Below, in pieces: positions 1 through 6,341 of a stretch of DNA of 18,178 nt (position 1 is its first letter; each line of letters opens with the position of its first letter). The notes beneath the pieces are model-generated. The model saw nothing but the letters and a program-made list of their open reading frames with translations. It was not told where the DNA came from and searched no databases. The stretch comes from Pseudomonadota bacterium (GTDB lineage Bacteria; Pseudomonadota; Alphaproteobacteria; Rhizobiales; Devosiaceae): positions 1-18,178 of the forward strand of contig JAEYTN010000406.1 in NCBI GenBank assembly GCA_023433985.1. The letters run 5' to 3'. A program made the translations under genes and the position numbers.

Positions 1-223
1 GCTCTACGTCACCAACGAGGACAAGCCGGGCCATATCGGCCGGCTGGGCACGCTGCTGGGCAGCCTCGGCGTCAACATAGCCAACTTCAATCTCGGCCGC
101 GCCGAGGTAGGCGGCGATGCCATAGCCCTGCTCTCGATCGACGGTTCGGTAACCGCCGACCAGCTCAAGGAAATCGCGGCGCTGCCGGGCGTCAAGCAGG
201 CCAAGGCCGTCGCGTTCAACTGA
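1..223 (+). CDS. serA: D-3-phosphoglycerate dehydrogenase, C-terminal end (partial)
   Basis: This is the last 73 codons of a gene that begins upstream of the window; the reading frame starts at base 2 and ends at TGA 221-223. SerA oxidises 3-phosphoglycerate to 3-phosphohydroxypyruvate, the first step of the cytosolic serine pathway. The visible part is a C-terminal ACT regulatory domain: it opens with the DKPG-hIG turn, followed by the GVNIANF strand and the A-hhhhSID strand, the usual ACT order in long-form SerA, where it binds serine or holds the subunits together. The catalytic and NAD-binding domains are outside the window. A strong terminator follows directly, so this is the end of its transcript. 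Other ACT-domain enzymes are possible, but the pattern fits SerA best. Confidence 0.85.
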   Translation, partial: LYVTNEDKPGHIGRLGTLLGSLGVNIANFNLGRAEVGGDAIALLSIDGSVTADQLKEIAALPGVKQAKAVAFN

Positions 224-231
224 TACGAAAG

Positions 232-256
232 AGGCCGGGCACTCCCCGGCCTTTTT
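232..256 (+). terminator. rho-independent terminator of serA
   Basis: A perfect 8-bp stem (AGGCCGGG at 232-239 with CCCGGCCT at 245-252) closes a 5-nt loop and runs into T252-T256. It begins 8 nt after the serA stop codon. Confidence 0.85.
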
Positions 257-337
257 CCGCCTCTGGCCGAGAGCGGGACGTGCCGGTCGGTCAATGCCAT
301 CGAGCCCGGCCAGGCTCCGCCTCTCGCCCCGCAGGCC

Positions 338-355
338 GCTGACAGGGCTGTCAGC
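338..355. repeat. small inverted repeat between two terminators
   Basis: GCTGACA (338-344) and TGTCAGC (349-355) form a 7-bp stem with a GGGC loop. It sits in the 243-nt gap between serA and the next gene (224-466), between the two terminator hairpins. No gene was recognised in the 257-366 stretch. It could be part of a short untranslated RNA or a chance structure. Confidence 0.35.
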
Positions 356-366
356 AGCAGACGAAA

Positions 367-399
367 GGGGCGCCGGGCAGCAAACCGGCGCCCCTTCTT
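367..399. terminator. bidirectional terminator hairpin
   Basis: A perfect 10-bp stem (GGGGCGCCGG at 367-376 with CCGGCGCCCC at 385-394) has an 8-nt loop. It is followed on the plus strand by TTCTT and on the minus strand by TTTCGT. It lies between plus-strand serA and the minus-strand membrane protein gene ending at 467, so it can end transcripts from both sides. Confidence 0.65.
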
Positions 400-454
400 C
401 AGTGCGGGGGAAGCGACCACCTGACGGTCCCAGCGCAAATGGGTCCCGATCCCC

Positions 455-472
455 GCCTGAAGTTGTTCAGGC
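455..472. repeat. inverted repeat spanning the stop codon of the 130-aa gene
   Basis: GCCTGAA (455-461) and TTCAGGC (466-472) pair over a GTTG loop. The TGA stop of the minus-strand gene (467-469) lies inside the right arm. There is no T-run on either side, so it is not a typical terminator. It may protect the mRNA 3' end or be incidental. Confidence 0.35.
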
Positions 473-859
473 CGCGGCGCGGGCGCTAGCCCGGCCGAGG
501 CCCACCTCCTGCAAGATGGCGAGGATGGCCACCGCCGCGGCCTGCACGATCACGAAGACTACGCCCAGCATGGACAGCGGCCAGACGCCCATCGCCATCA
601 CGGCGACGCTGCCGAGGACCCATAGCGCGTTGATGCCGACGACCAGCATCGTAAGACCTCGCGAGATATCGACGCGGCTGCTGACCCAGCCGACGAAGGC
701 AGCGAAGGCGATCAGTCCCAGGCCGACCGGCATGCTGAAGGTGGCGGGTATCCCCGTGAAATCTGCGAGAAGGCCGGCGGCAGCCGCCATCAGCGCGCCG
801 GTGGCGGCGGTGGCAATCGCGTCGGCAACGAGGGCAAAGCGTACGAGCCTGGTCTGCAT
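467..859 (-). CDS. small four-helix membrane protein, function unknown
   Basis: This 130-residue protein is almost entirely hydrophobic, with four predicted membrane segments at about residues 8-31, 44-61, 69-90 and 95-116, joined by short loops. I see no catalytic motif and cannot name a family; it resembles the small uncharacterised inner-membrane proteins often placed beside a regulator. The ATG at 859-857 is chosen because GGAG lies 8 nt upstream on the minus strand. It is divergent from the XRE-family regulator gene starting at 973, with 113 bp between them, which suggests that this regulator controls it (inference). The bidirectional hairpin at 367-399 probably ends its transcript. That it is a real gene is supported by the membrane topology and the ribosome binding site; its function is unknown. 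Confidence 0.75.
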   Translation of the reverse strand: MQTRLVRFALVADAIATAATGALMAAAAGLLADFTGIPATFSMPVGLGLIAFAAFVGWVSSRVDISRGLTMLVVGINALWVLGSVAVMAMGVWPLSMLGVVFVIVQAAAVAILAILQEVGLGRASARAAA

Positions 860-866
860 GAAAGAA

Positions 867-891
867 CTCCGTTTTCCTTGAGATGACGGAG
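867..891. promoter_or_regulatory. candidate operator (inverted repeat) in the divergent intergenic region
   Basis: CTCCGT (867-872) and ACGGAG (886-891) form an inverted repeat with a 13-nt spacer, so the arm centres are about two helical turns apart, as expected for a dimeric HTH regulator. The left arm overlaps the ribosome binding site of the minus-strand membrane protein gene. The likely binder is the XRE-family protein encoded from 973. Six-base arms can occur by chance. Confidence 0.3.
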
Positions 892-943
892 CAACAACTG
901 CATGTGTCAGGGCGCGCGGTCGATTAAGCCGGAGGTAATTGCC

Positions 944-976
944 GTGATGACCAGCCGGGTTAGCATGAGGGTATGA
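944..976 (+). CDS. 10-codon leader mini-ORF overlapping the XRE gene start
   Basis: A GTG at 944 (followed at once by an in-frame ATG at 947) lies 8 nt after a perfect GGAGG at 931-935. It opens a reading frame of ten codons (peptide MMTSRVSMRV) that stops at TGA 974-976. The stop overlaps the ATG of the XRE gene (973-975) in the classic ATGA arrangement. The regulator gene itself has only a GAGGG placed 2 nt from its ATG, too close for efficient initiation. This makes translational coupling from the mini-ORF plausible. It is too short to judge by composition. Confidence 0.4.
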   Translation: MMTSRVSMRV

Positions 977-1785
977 GCAGAAGCATCGCTGCCCCCCAGG
1001 ACCGTACCATCGGCGACCACATCCGCGAATGGCGGCAGCATCGGCGCATCAGCCAGCTGGCGTTGGCGCTTGAGCTCGAGCTCAGCCAGAAGCACCTGAG
1101 CTTCATCGAATCGGGCCGCTCCATCCCCAGCCGCGAGGTGGTGCTGCGGATCGCATCGGGCCTCGACGTGCCGCTGCGCATCCGCAACCTGATGTTGCTC
1201 GCGGCCGGATACGCGCCGCGCTACCTGGAGCGCCCGCTCGATCACCCGGATCTCGCGGCAGCACGCGACGCCGTCGAACTGGTGCTGAGAAGCTACGAGC
1301 CGTTCCCCGCCATCGCCATCGACCGCGGCTGGAACCTGGTGGCGGCCAATGGCGCCACGCAGATGCTGTTCAACATCGTGCAGGACCCCGCACTGCTCGA
1401 GCCGCCGGTTAACGTCCTTCGGGGCAGCCTGCACCCGCGCGGCCTGGCGCCGCTGATCGAGAACTACGACGAGTGGTCGCGCAACATCCTGAAGCGCCTC
1501 GACGCCGAACTTGAGGCAACCGGCGACGCCGACCTCCGCGAGTTGATCGCCGAACTGGAGGCGCTTACGGGGCTCACGGCGCCGCGCGATGGTCGCGAGG
1601 ACTTTGCCGGCGTCTTCGTGCCGCTGAAGCTTCGGCTGCCCGCCGGCACGGCGACGTTCATCTCCACCACCACCGTGTTCGGCACGCCGACCGAGGTGAC
1701 CCTCTCCGAACTCGCCATCGAGGCCTTCCTTCCCGCCGACGCCGCAACGTCGGAAATGCTGCGGGCGCAGGCGGGTGCGGCTTAG
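973..1785 (+). CDS. XRE-family transcriptional regulator with MmyB-type C-terminal domain
   Basis: This 270-residue cytosolic protein has an N-terminal helix-turn-helix at about residues 15-68: a QLALALELELSQKHLSFIE recognition region followed by the SGRSIPS turn typical of Cro/C1-type HTH. Residues ~105-265 match the layout of the MmyB-like ligand-binding domain, including the DRGWNLVAAN stretch after the linker, the NVLRGSLHPRGLAP region and a C-terminal FGTPTEVTLSELAIE region. Regulators of this family usually repress or activate an adjacent or divergent gene, here probably the membrane protein gene at 467-859. The ATG at 973 is the only start before an in-frame TAG at 961. Its stop codon overlaps the stop of the convergent ATP-grasp gene. 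The ligand cannot be told from sequence. Confidence 0.85.
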   Translation: MSRSIAAPQDRTIGDHIREWRQHRRISQLALALELELSQKHLSFIESGRSIPSREVVLRIASGLDVPLRIRNLMLLAAGYAPRYLERPLDHPDLAAARDAVELVLRSYEPFPAIAIDRGWNLVAANGATQMLFNIVQDPALLEPPVNVLRGSLHPRGLAPLIENYDEWSRNILKRLDAELEATGDADLRELIAELEALTGLTAPRDGREDFAGVFVPLKLRLPAGTATFISTTTVFGTPTEVTLSELAIEAFLPADAATSEMLRAQAGAA

Positions 1786-2774
1786 CGCACTTGCGCCGGC
1801 GTTGCCTCGCCGGCTCCCACCGGAGAGGAACTTGGCTGAACCTCATCGAGCCAGCGGTGCAGCGCAGCCGCATAAAGCCTGCGCCAACCGCGCTGCGGCG
1901 TGCTGAGGAACCACGATTTTCTCAGGTCCCAGCTGGCATTGCGGAGCTCGGCGAGCCGGTTCACCACCGATTTTCCCGATTGCGGATAGACGGTGAGTTC
2001 CGAGAAATAGATCTCGCCGTCGAGGCTGTAGAGATCGACCCTGATATGGTCGAACGGCTGGCCCAGCTTCTCGGCAGCGTCGCGCATCCGTGTGAAGGTA
2101 TCCGGCAGCGGCAATGCCGCCCACGTCGTCCATCGGGGGTCCGCCGGCAGCGGTGAGCCGTTGCGTTCGTAGACGCACCAGTTGTCGGTGCCATCCGCGT
2201 TGCGGCGCTTGACGTAGATGTAGCAGGTGCGCCCGGCGCTGGTGTGGAACTTGTATTCGGTGGCGACGGGACGACCGTCCGGTTCCTGAAGCATTGCCTC
2301 GACAAGGATGCATTTGCGGGCGTTCCGATAGCCCCACTCGCCTACGAACCGGGCATATGTCCGTCGAACCCAGCCGGACGCGCGGCGCAACATCTGCTTC
2401 CGGTCGAACTGGCCGTCGCGCACCAGGATGTTCCATCCGGAGCCGTGATTGGCTTTGATCGCCACATTGCCCGCCAGCAGCTCGGCTGGAATCTGTTCGG
2501 GGTCGGTGCCCTGCCACAGCACGGCAGCGGTCTTCAAATCGGGCGCATGCTGCCACACATAGTCCTTGGCCGCCAGCTTGTCGCAACACATCGAGAACAT
2601 TGGGTTGTGGTCGAATATCTTCCGCCACAGGAACTTGTCGCCGTCGCTGGCGGGGGCCGCCGGGTTGGGAAAGAAGTCCGTCTTGCCGCGCAGCGAGCGG
2701 CGCCAGACTCCGGGATGGCGCAGCAGGCTCCAGATCCGCACGGTACCCAGCAGCAGCCGGTCGTCGGTTCGCAT
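1782..2774 (-). CDS. TupA-like ATP-grasp protein
   Basis: This 330-residue protein has the signature of the TupA-like ATP-grasp family (named after teichuronopeptide synthesis). It shows a DK-AAK-YV region near residue 65, the ATP-binding KANHGSGWNILV stretch at 107-118, EYKFH at 173-177, and the metal/ATP-binding HIRVDLY...GEIYFSELT segment at 243-261. ATP-grasp enzymes join a carboxylate to an amine or thiol through an acyl phosphate; members near polysaccharide or natural-product genes add amino acids. The frame is open further upstream, but the ATG at 2774 fits the family start. It lies 10 nt after the stop of the NAS-like gene with GAGG between, indicating translational coupling. The substrate is unknown. 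The enzyme probably acts on the product of the upstream SAM enzyme (inference). Confidence 0.8.
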   Translation of the reverse strand: MRTDDRLLLGTVRIWSLLRHPGVWRRSLRGKTDFFPNPAAPASDGDKFLWRKIFDHNPMFSMCCDKLAAKDYVWQHAPDLKTAAVLWQGTDPEQIPAELLAGNVAIKANHGSGWNILVRDGQFDRKQMLRRASGWVRRTYARFVGEWGYRNARKCILVEAMLQEPDGRPVATEYKFHTSAGRTCYIYVKRRNADGTDNWCVYERNGSPLPADPRWTTWAALPLPDTFTRMRDAAEKLGQPFDHIRVDLYSLDGEIYFSELTVYPQSGKSVVNRLAELRNASWDLRKSWFLSTPQRGWRRLYAAALHRWLDEVQPSSSPVGAGEATPAQVR

Positions 2775-2784
2775 GCCTTCAGCC

Positions 2785-3585
2785 TCACGGTCCACCGTCA
2801 GCACCCGGGCGACGACGTCTGGTGAACACGTCTTGCGACAGCCGCACAATGGGCCCGCGGCCGGTGATCTCGAGTTGCGGGATCTGGTCGGGAAAACTGC
2901 TCTCCAGCCAGAGCCGGCCCAGCGATATCGGCTCCCACAGCACGATGCGAACGTCCTCCGGCGCCGTTTCCAGGATGCGCGCAATCACAGCCCGCTTGGG
3001 CGAAACCATGCTCGCGACATAGACGAGGTCGGCCCCGGCGTAGTCGAAACTCGCGCCGTCGCAGAGTTCCGTCCGCATCCGGTCATAGCCAAGCTTTCGG
3101 GCGAGCGCGGCGGCCGAGTCGACGGCATCCGGAACCACGTCGAGGCCGATGATCTCGCGCGCGTCGGTAGTCTCATGCAGATAGAACATGGTGACCGGGC
3201 GCCACCCGCAACCCACCATCACGATGCGCTGCATGCCAGGCTTCGCAACATGCGCGGCCAGGTCGGCCAGGCGGTTCAGCATCCCCATCGCGTTGGGCGT
3301 GGCGAGGGATCGAAACGAGGCGGGCGCCTCAATCTCTGTCTCCAGGAGCTTTCTGGTATCCGCCGTCTCGAGGCGGACGACATAGGCGTTGAACTCGCTC
3401 GACAGCGCAGGCCGAATGCCGAGCAACCCCGGATCGCGCTCCAGCATGCGCTCCGCCTCCGCCGGCCCCATGGCATCGGCGAGGCCGTCAATTGCGCGGA
3501 TCAAGTCGAACGTATCGCGGTCGGCGGGGGAGGACAGGATCGCTGCAAGGGCGGCATGCGAGTCCTGGGAGTCTTCTGCAATCAT
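2785..3585 (-). CDS. nicotianamine-synthase-like SAM-dependent enzyme
   Basis: This 266-residue protein has a helical N-terminal half (residues 1-115) and a Rossmann-type SAM domain (118-255). Three blocks match the nicotianamine synthase pattern rather than ordinary methyltransferases. VGCGWRPVT (124-132) aligns with the family's GSGPLPLT loop. DVVPDA (149-154) aligns with DIDPxA. DLVYVASMVSPK (186-197) aligns with DVVFLAALVGxxK. An upstream SEFNAYVVRLE segment (63-73) recalls the family's NYxxL-xxE region. Such enzymes transfer aminobutyrate groups from SAM to make nicotianamine- or staphylopine-type metal chelators. The ATG at 3585 has AGGTG 7 nt upstream. The gene is coupled to the ATP-grasp gene and lies 200 nt after an EamA exporter gene. 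A divergent class I methyltransferase of other function remains possible. Confidence 0.6.
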   Translation of the reverse strand: MIAEDSQDSHAALAAILSSPADRDTFDLIRAIDGLADAMGPAEAERMLERDPGLLGIRPALSSEFNAYVVRLETADTRKLLETEIEAPASFRSLATPNAMGMLNRLADLAAHVAKPGMQRIVMVGCGWRPVTMFYLHETTDAREIIGLDVVPDAVDSAAALARKLGYDRMRTELCDGASFDYAGADLVYVASMVSPKRAVIARILETAPEDVRIVLWEPISLGRLWLESSFPDQIPQLEITGRGPIVRLSQDVFTRRRRPGADGGP

Positions 3586-3687
3586 GTCGGCACCTGTCGC
3601 TCCACCCCATCAGGGCATGGCCTGGCGCTGCAGTACGTCTAGAACGCAGAACGCGGACAGCCACCCGCCCCGGCTGGCCGCGTCGGC

Positions 3688-3716
3688 AAGTTATGAGAAA
3701 GAGGTATCCGCTTCAA
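3688..3716 (-). promoter_or_regulatory. weak candidate promoter for the NAS-like/ATP-grasp pair
   Basis: The 201-nt gap 3586-3786 holds no gene. On the minus strand it contains CTTGAAG (the -35 TTGAAG is plus 3711-3716) followed 16-17 nt later by ATAACTT (plus 3688-3694), a mediocre sigma-70-like pair. The same stretch can also be read as CTTGAA with a CTCATA block 14 nt on, vaguely sigma-32-like. No convincing terminator of the upstream EamA gene was found here, so read-through is possible. Confidence 0.25.
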
Positions 3717-3786
3717 GGTACCCGCGAAAATTCAGCTGTTGGAAAGCGGCCTACCTTGCCGCGGACCTCAGCGGCCCCTTTTTGCC

Positions 3787-4731
3787 TCACGCGCGCCGTG
3801 CGCTCCACTCGGCCAGTACGATGCCGGCCGCGACCAGGACGGCGGCGAGAATGTGGAAACCTTGCAACACCTCGCCCAACACGATCACCGACCCGATGGT
3901 GCCGAAGAGCGGGATCAGGTTGACGAACAGGCTAGCGCGGTTGGACCCGATCAACTCGACGCCGCGCACGTAGAACATCTGCGACAGGATCGAGGGGAAA
4001 AGGATCGTGTAGGCGACGATCAGCCAACCCACGGTGTCGATGCTTCCGAGGTTGGTGAAGAACCCCTGAATGCCGGGTCCGACACTCGCCTGGTAGGCAA
4101 CGGCCGCGAAGATGGCGCCGACGAACGTGGCAACCATGAAGCTCAGCCAGTTTGTCTGGGGCCGCCAGCGCAGGGCGATCGAGTACCCTGCGTAAACCAA
4201 GCAGGCGAGGATCACCAACAGGTCGCCGACATTCACCTCGAGCTTGAGTATGCGGAGGAGGTCGCCGTGGGTGGCGATCAGCGCCACCCCGACGATGGTG
4301 ACGGCGACGCCTAGCAGTTGCAGTGGCTGCACCTTCAGCCGGAACAGCACGAAGTTCAGCACGATGACGAAGATGTTGACCGCCACCTGCTCGAGCGAGG
4401 CATTGACGCCCGAGGTGAAGTGGGCGGCGATGTACATCAGCATGTTGAAGCTGGTGAAACCGACGGCACCGTAAAGCAGGTAGAGCCACCAGCGGACCTG
4501 GATCCTGGGCCAATCGCGTTGCAGCGGTCGAATGGCGAAGGGCAGCACCAGGATCAGCGCGCCCAGCCAGCGGAGGATCGTCAGCGCGTAGGGGTCGATG
4601 TGGCCGACCGCCATCTTGCCCGCGACGGTATTGCCGCCCCAGAAGATATTGCAGACCACGAGGATGAGGTAGGGCCGGCTCATCACCGCGTCAAAGGCGC
4701 GGGAAAGCGGCGGAGCGCTGGTATCGGTCAT
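3787..4731 (-). CDS. EamA/DMT-family inner-membrane transporter
   Basis: This 314-residue protein has ten predicted membrane helices in two five-helix EamA repeats. Each repeat has the family pattern: the first opens with NIFWGGNTVAGK near residue 30, the second begins near residue 160 (VGDLLVILACLVYAGYSIALRW), and a GE motif lies in the last third (VIVLGEVLQG). DMT proteins mostly export amino acids, nucleotides or other small metabolites. The start is ambiguous: a TTG at 4737 and an ATG at 4731, both with poor ribosome binding sites; I chose the ATG. It lies between the flavin oxidase genes and the NAS-like/ATP-grasp pair, all on the same strand. In pseudopaline systems a DMT exporter works with an NAS-like enzyme, but this gene may instead be an independent neighbour. 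Confidence 0.85.
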   Translation of the reverse strand: MTDTSAPPLSRAFDAVMSRPYLILVVCNIFWGGNTVAGKMAVGHIDPYALTILRWLGALILVLPFAIRPLQRDWPRIQVRWWLYLLYGAVGFTSFNMLMYIAAHFTSGVNASLEQVAVNIFVIVLNFVLFRLKVQPLQLLGVAVTIVGVALIATHGDLLRILKLEVNVGDLLVILACLVYAGYSIALRWRPQTNWLSFMVATFVGAIFAAVAYQASVGPGIQGFFTNLGSIDTVGWLIVAYTILFPSILSQMFYVRGVELIGSNRASLFVNLIPLFGTIGSVIVLGEVLQGFHILAAVLVAAGIVLAEWSARRA

Positions 4732-4746
4732 CGGCAATAGATGTGA

Positions 4747-4771
4747 CGCGGGGCCAGGAGGCGGCCCCGCG
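4747..4771. terminator. GC-rich hairpin between oxidase and EamA genes
   Basis: A perfect 9-bp stem (CGCGGGGCC at 4747-4755 with GGCCCCGCG at 4763-4771) has a 7-nt loop in the 81-nt gap between the minus-strand genes. No T-run follows on either strand. It could weaken read-through or stabilise the mRNA end rather than act as a full terminator. Confidence 0.4.
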
Positions 4772-4812
4772 CCGGACTTATCGACTGTTTCGGCGCCGGA
4801 TGCCAGCCCCGA

Positions 4813-6195
4813 TCAGGCCGGCGGGATGTTGTGGTTGCGCCGGAACAGGTTGTGCGGGTCGTATTGCCGCTTCACCTGCCTGAGCCGGTTCCAGGTGGCC
4901 TCCGGATAGGCAGCGCGGACACGCTCCGGCCCCTCATCACCGACGAAGTTGACGTAGGCGCCCTTGTCGCCCTGGTTGAGCGCCCGGGCGAAGTCGTCGA
5001 TCCACTGCTGCTGCCTGCTCTTGTCCTCGGCGCCATCGTAGAAGGCCGCGAGGCTGACCATGATGCGGCTGTTGCGGTGCGCATATGCCGTCGCATCGGG
5101 CCCAACGCGGCTTGCTGCACCGCCCATCACCCGTAGCTGAACCACGCGCATGGGAGCGGTGGATTCCTCCAGATAGCCCAGGATGGTCGCGCCTTCCTCG
5201 GGACCGATGTGATCCATGAACATGTTCACCGATACGGCGGTCGGGTGATAGTCCTCGGCACCGGGCATCTCGGGGAACATCGCCTTGTAGTATTCGCCGG
5301 GCTTCACGAAGTCGGCGAGCGGCTTGGCGATGGCTCGGAAGGGGGCGAGTGTGCGCTGCGCGTCCTCGTCGGGACCCAGATAGGCCAGCATGCCCAGGAC
5401 AACGAGCTTGCCCACCATGTCTGGCGGCAAGAACGGCATGGGCGGCGCCGGCATGACATTGGCGATGGTCGAAAGCTCGTCGGGCGCGGCATCCGAGGCT
5501 GCGACGAAGCCGGCAACCGTATCTGCCGTCGCAGGCAGGATCAGCAGGCCGCCGGTGAAGTGATCGAGCGGGCTCAGCCGATAGCGGATACGCGTCACCA
5601 CGCCGAAATTGCCGCCGCCGCCACGCAGCGCCCAGAACAGGTCCGGGTGCTGTTCGGCATCGGCAGCAACTACCTTGCCATCGGCAGTCACCAACTCGAA
5701 CGCGAGCACGGAATCTATGGTCAGGCCGAGCTTTCGCGTCAGGTACCCGACGCCACCGCCCAGGGTGATACCGGAGACGCCAACGGTCGCCGCGTCTCCG
5801 AAGCCGACGACCAGCTTGTGGGGAGCGAGCGCCTCGAGCAGTTGCATGGCCGTGACGCCGGCCCCGACCCAGGCGGTCCTGCCGGTCACATCGATGTCGA
5901 TGCGGTCAAGATCACGCACATCGAGCACGAGCCCGCCATTGCTGGTGCTGTGGCCGGCGCTGGAGTGGCCGCCAGAGCGGATGGCCAGTTCGAGGCCGTG
6001 CCCGCGCGCGTGGTTCACCGTGCGCACCACGTCGTCGACGTTGGCGGCACGGACGATGCCGCGGGGCGTCGCGTCGACGCCGCCGTAGACGACCGTACCG
6101 AGTTTCTTGAAGTCACTGTCCGCCGGAGCAACGAACCGGCCGGCGAGACCGGGAGGCACTAGGTTCGCGTCAGCGGAGGGTGAGGTCGTGTTCAT
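4813..6195 (-). CDS. berberine-bridge-type FAD-binding oxidoreductase (copy 1)
   Basis: This 460-residue flavoenzyme has an FAD_binding_4 (PCMH) domain at about residues 40-215 and a C-terminal BBE domain ending in NFVGDEG...YDPHNLFRRNHNIPP. His77 in RSGGHSSAG is the expected covalent FAD attachment site. The second attachment Cys of bicovalent members (CPTVG) is replaced: the motif reads DAATVG, with Ala135 in the Cys position, so a single covalent bond is predicted. Other hallmarks are TLGGGVGYL and DLFWALRGGGGNFGVVT. Such enzymes oxidise alcohols, sugars or alkaloid-like substrates with O2. The ATG at 6195 has AAGGA 7-8 nt upstream. It is a tandem paralogue of the gene at 6342-7715. No Tat or Sec signal was seen, so it is probably cytosolic. 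The substrate is unknown. Confidence 0.9.
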   Translation of the reverse strand: MNTTSPSADANLVPPGLAGRFVAPADSDFKKLGTVVYGGVDATPRGIVRAANVDDVVRTVNHARGHGLELAIRSGGHSSAGHSTSNGGLVLDVRDLDRIDIDVTGRTAWVGAGVTAMQLLEALAPHKLVVGFGDAATVGVSGITLGGGVGYLTRKLGLTIDSVLAFELVTADGKVVAADAEQHPDLFWALRGGGGNFGVVTRIRYRLSPLDHFTGGLLILPATADTVAGFVAASDAAPDELSTIANVMPAPPMPFLPPDMVGKLVVLGMLAYLGPDEDAQRTLAPFRAIAKPLADFVKPGEYYKAMFPEMPGAEDYHPTAVSVNMFMDHIGPEEGATILGYLEESTAPMRVVQLRVMGGAASRVGPDATAYAHRNSRIMVSLAAFYDGAEDKSRQQQWIDDFARALNQGDKGAYVNFVGDEGPERVRAAYPEATWNRLRQVKRQYDPHNLFRRNHNIPPA

Positions 6196-6286
6196 CACAC
6201 TGTCCTTGTCTCTGGTTGGCGCGCTGGGTGGCGGTTACATGGGAGTGACCACCTGCCATTTCCAGATCACCGGCGCGTGAAAAGCG

Positions 6287-6312
6287 CAGCCGGCACCATT
6301 GGGCGCCGGCTG
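6287..6312 (-). terminator. hairpin behind the second oxidase gene
   Basis: CAGCCGGC (6287-6294) and GCCGGCTG (6305-6312) form an 8-bp stem with a 10-nt loop. Read on the minus strand it is followed by CGCTTTT, a weak T-run, 30-55 nt after the stop of the oxidase gene ending at 6342. It may separate the two oxidase genes into different transcripts. The rest of the 146-nt gap shows nothing clear. Confidence 0.45.
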
Positions 6313-6341
6313 GCAGAAGTTTATGGCCTACACACGCATTT

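Noticed and set aside
1795..1814. GCCGGC repeated pair near the convergent gene ends as a terminator
   Set aside because: Each hexamer is itself a palindrome, common in GC-rich DNA. It lies inside the ATP-grasp coding region and has no T-run.
2775..2984. 70-codon N-terminal extension of the ATP-grasp gene
   Set aside because: It overlaps the NAS-like gene in another frame and has an Arg/Ser-rich shadow composition. The ATG at 2774 fits family length and has a ribosome binding site.
2566..3642. 358-codon plus-strand frame across the NAS-like/ATP-grasp junction
   Set aside because: It spans two minus-strand genes with recognisable motifs; the translation has no family signature and abundant Arg/His, as expected from an antisense frame.
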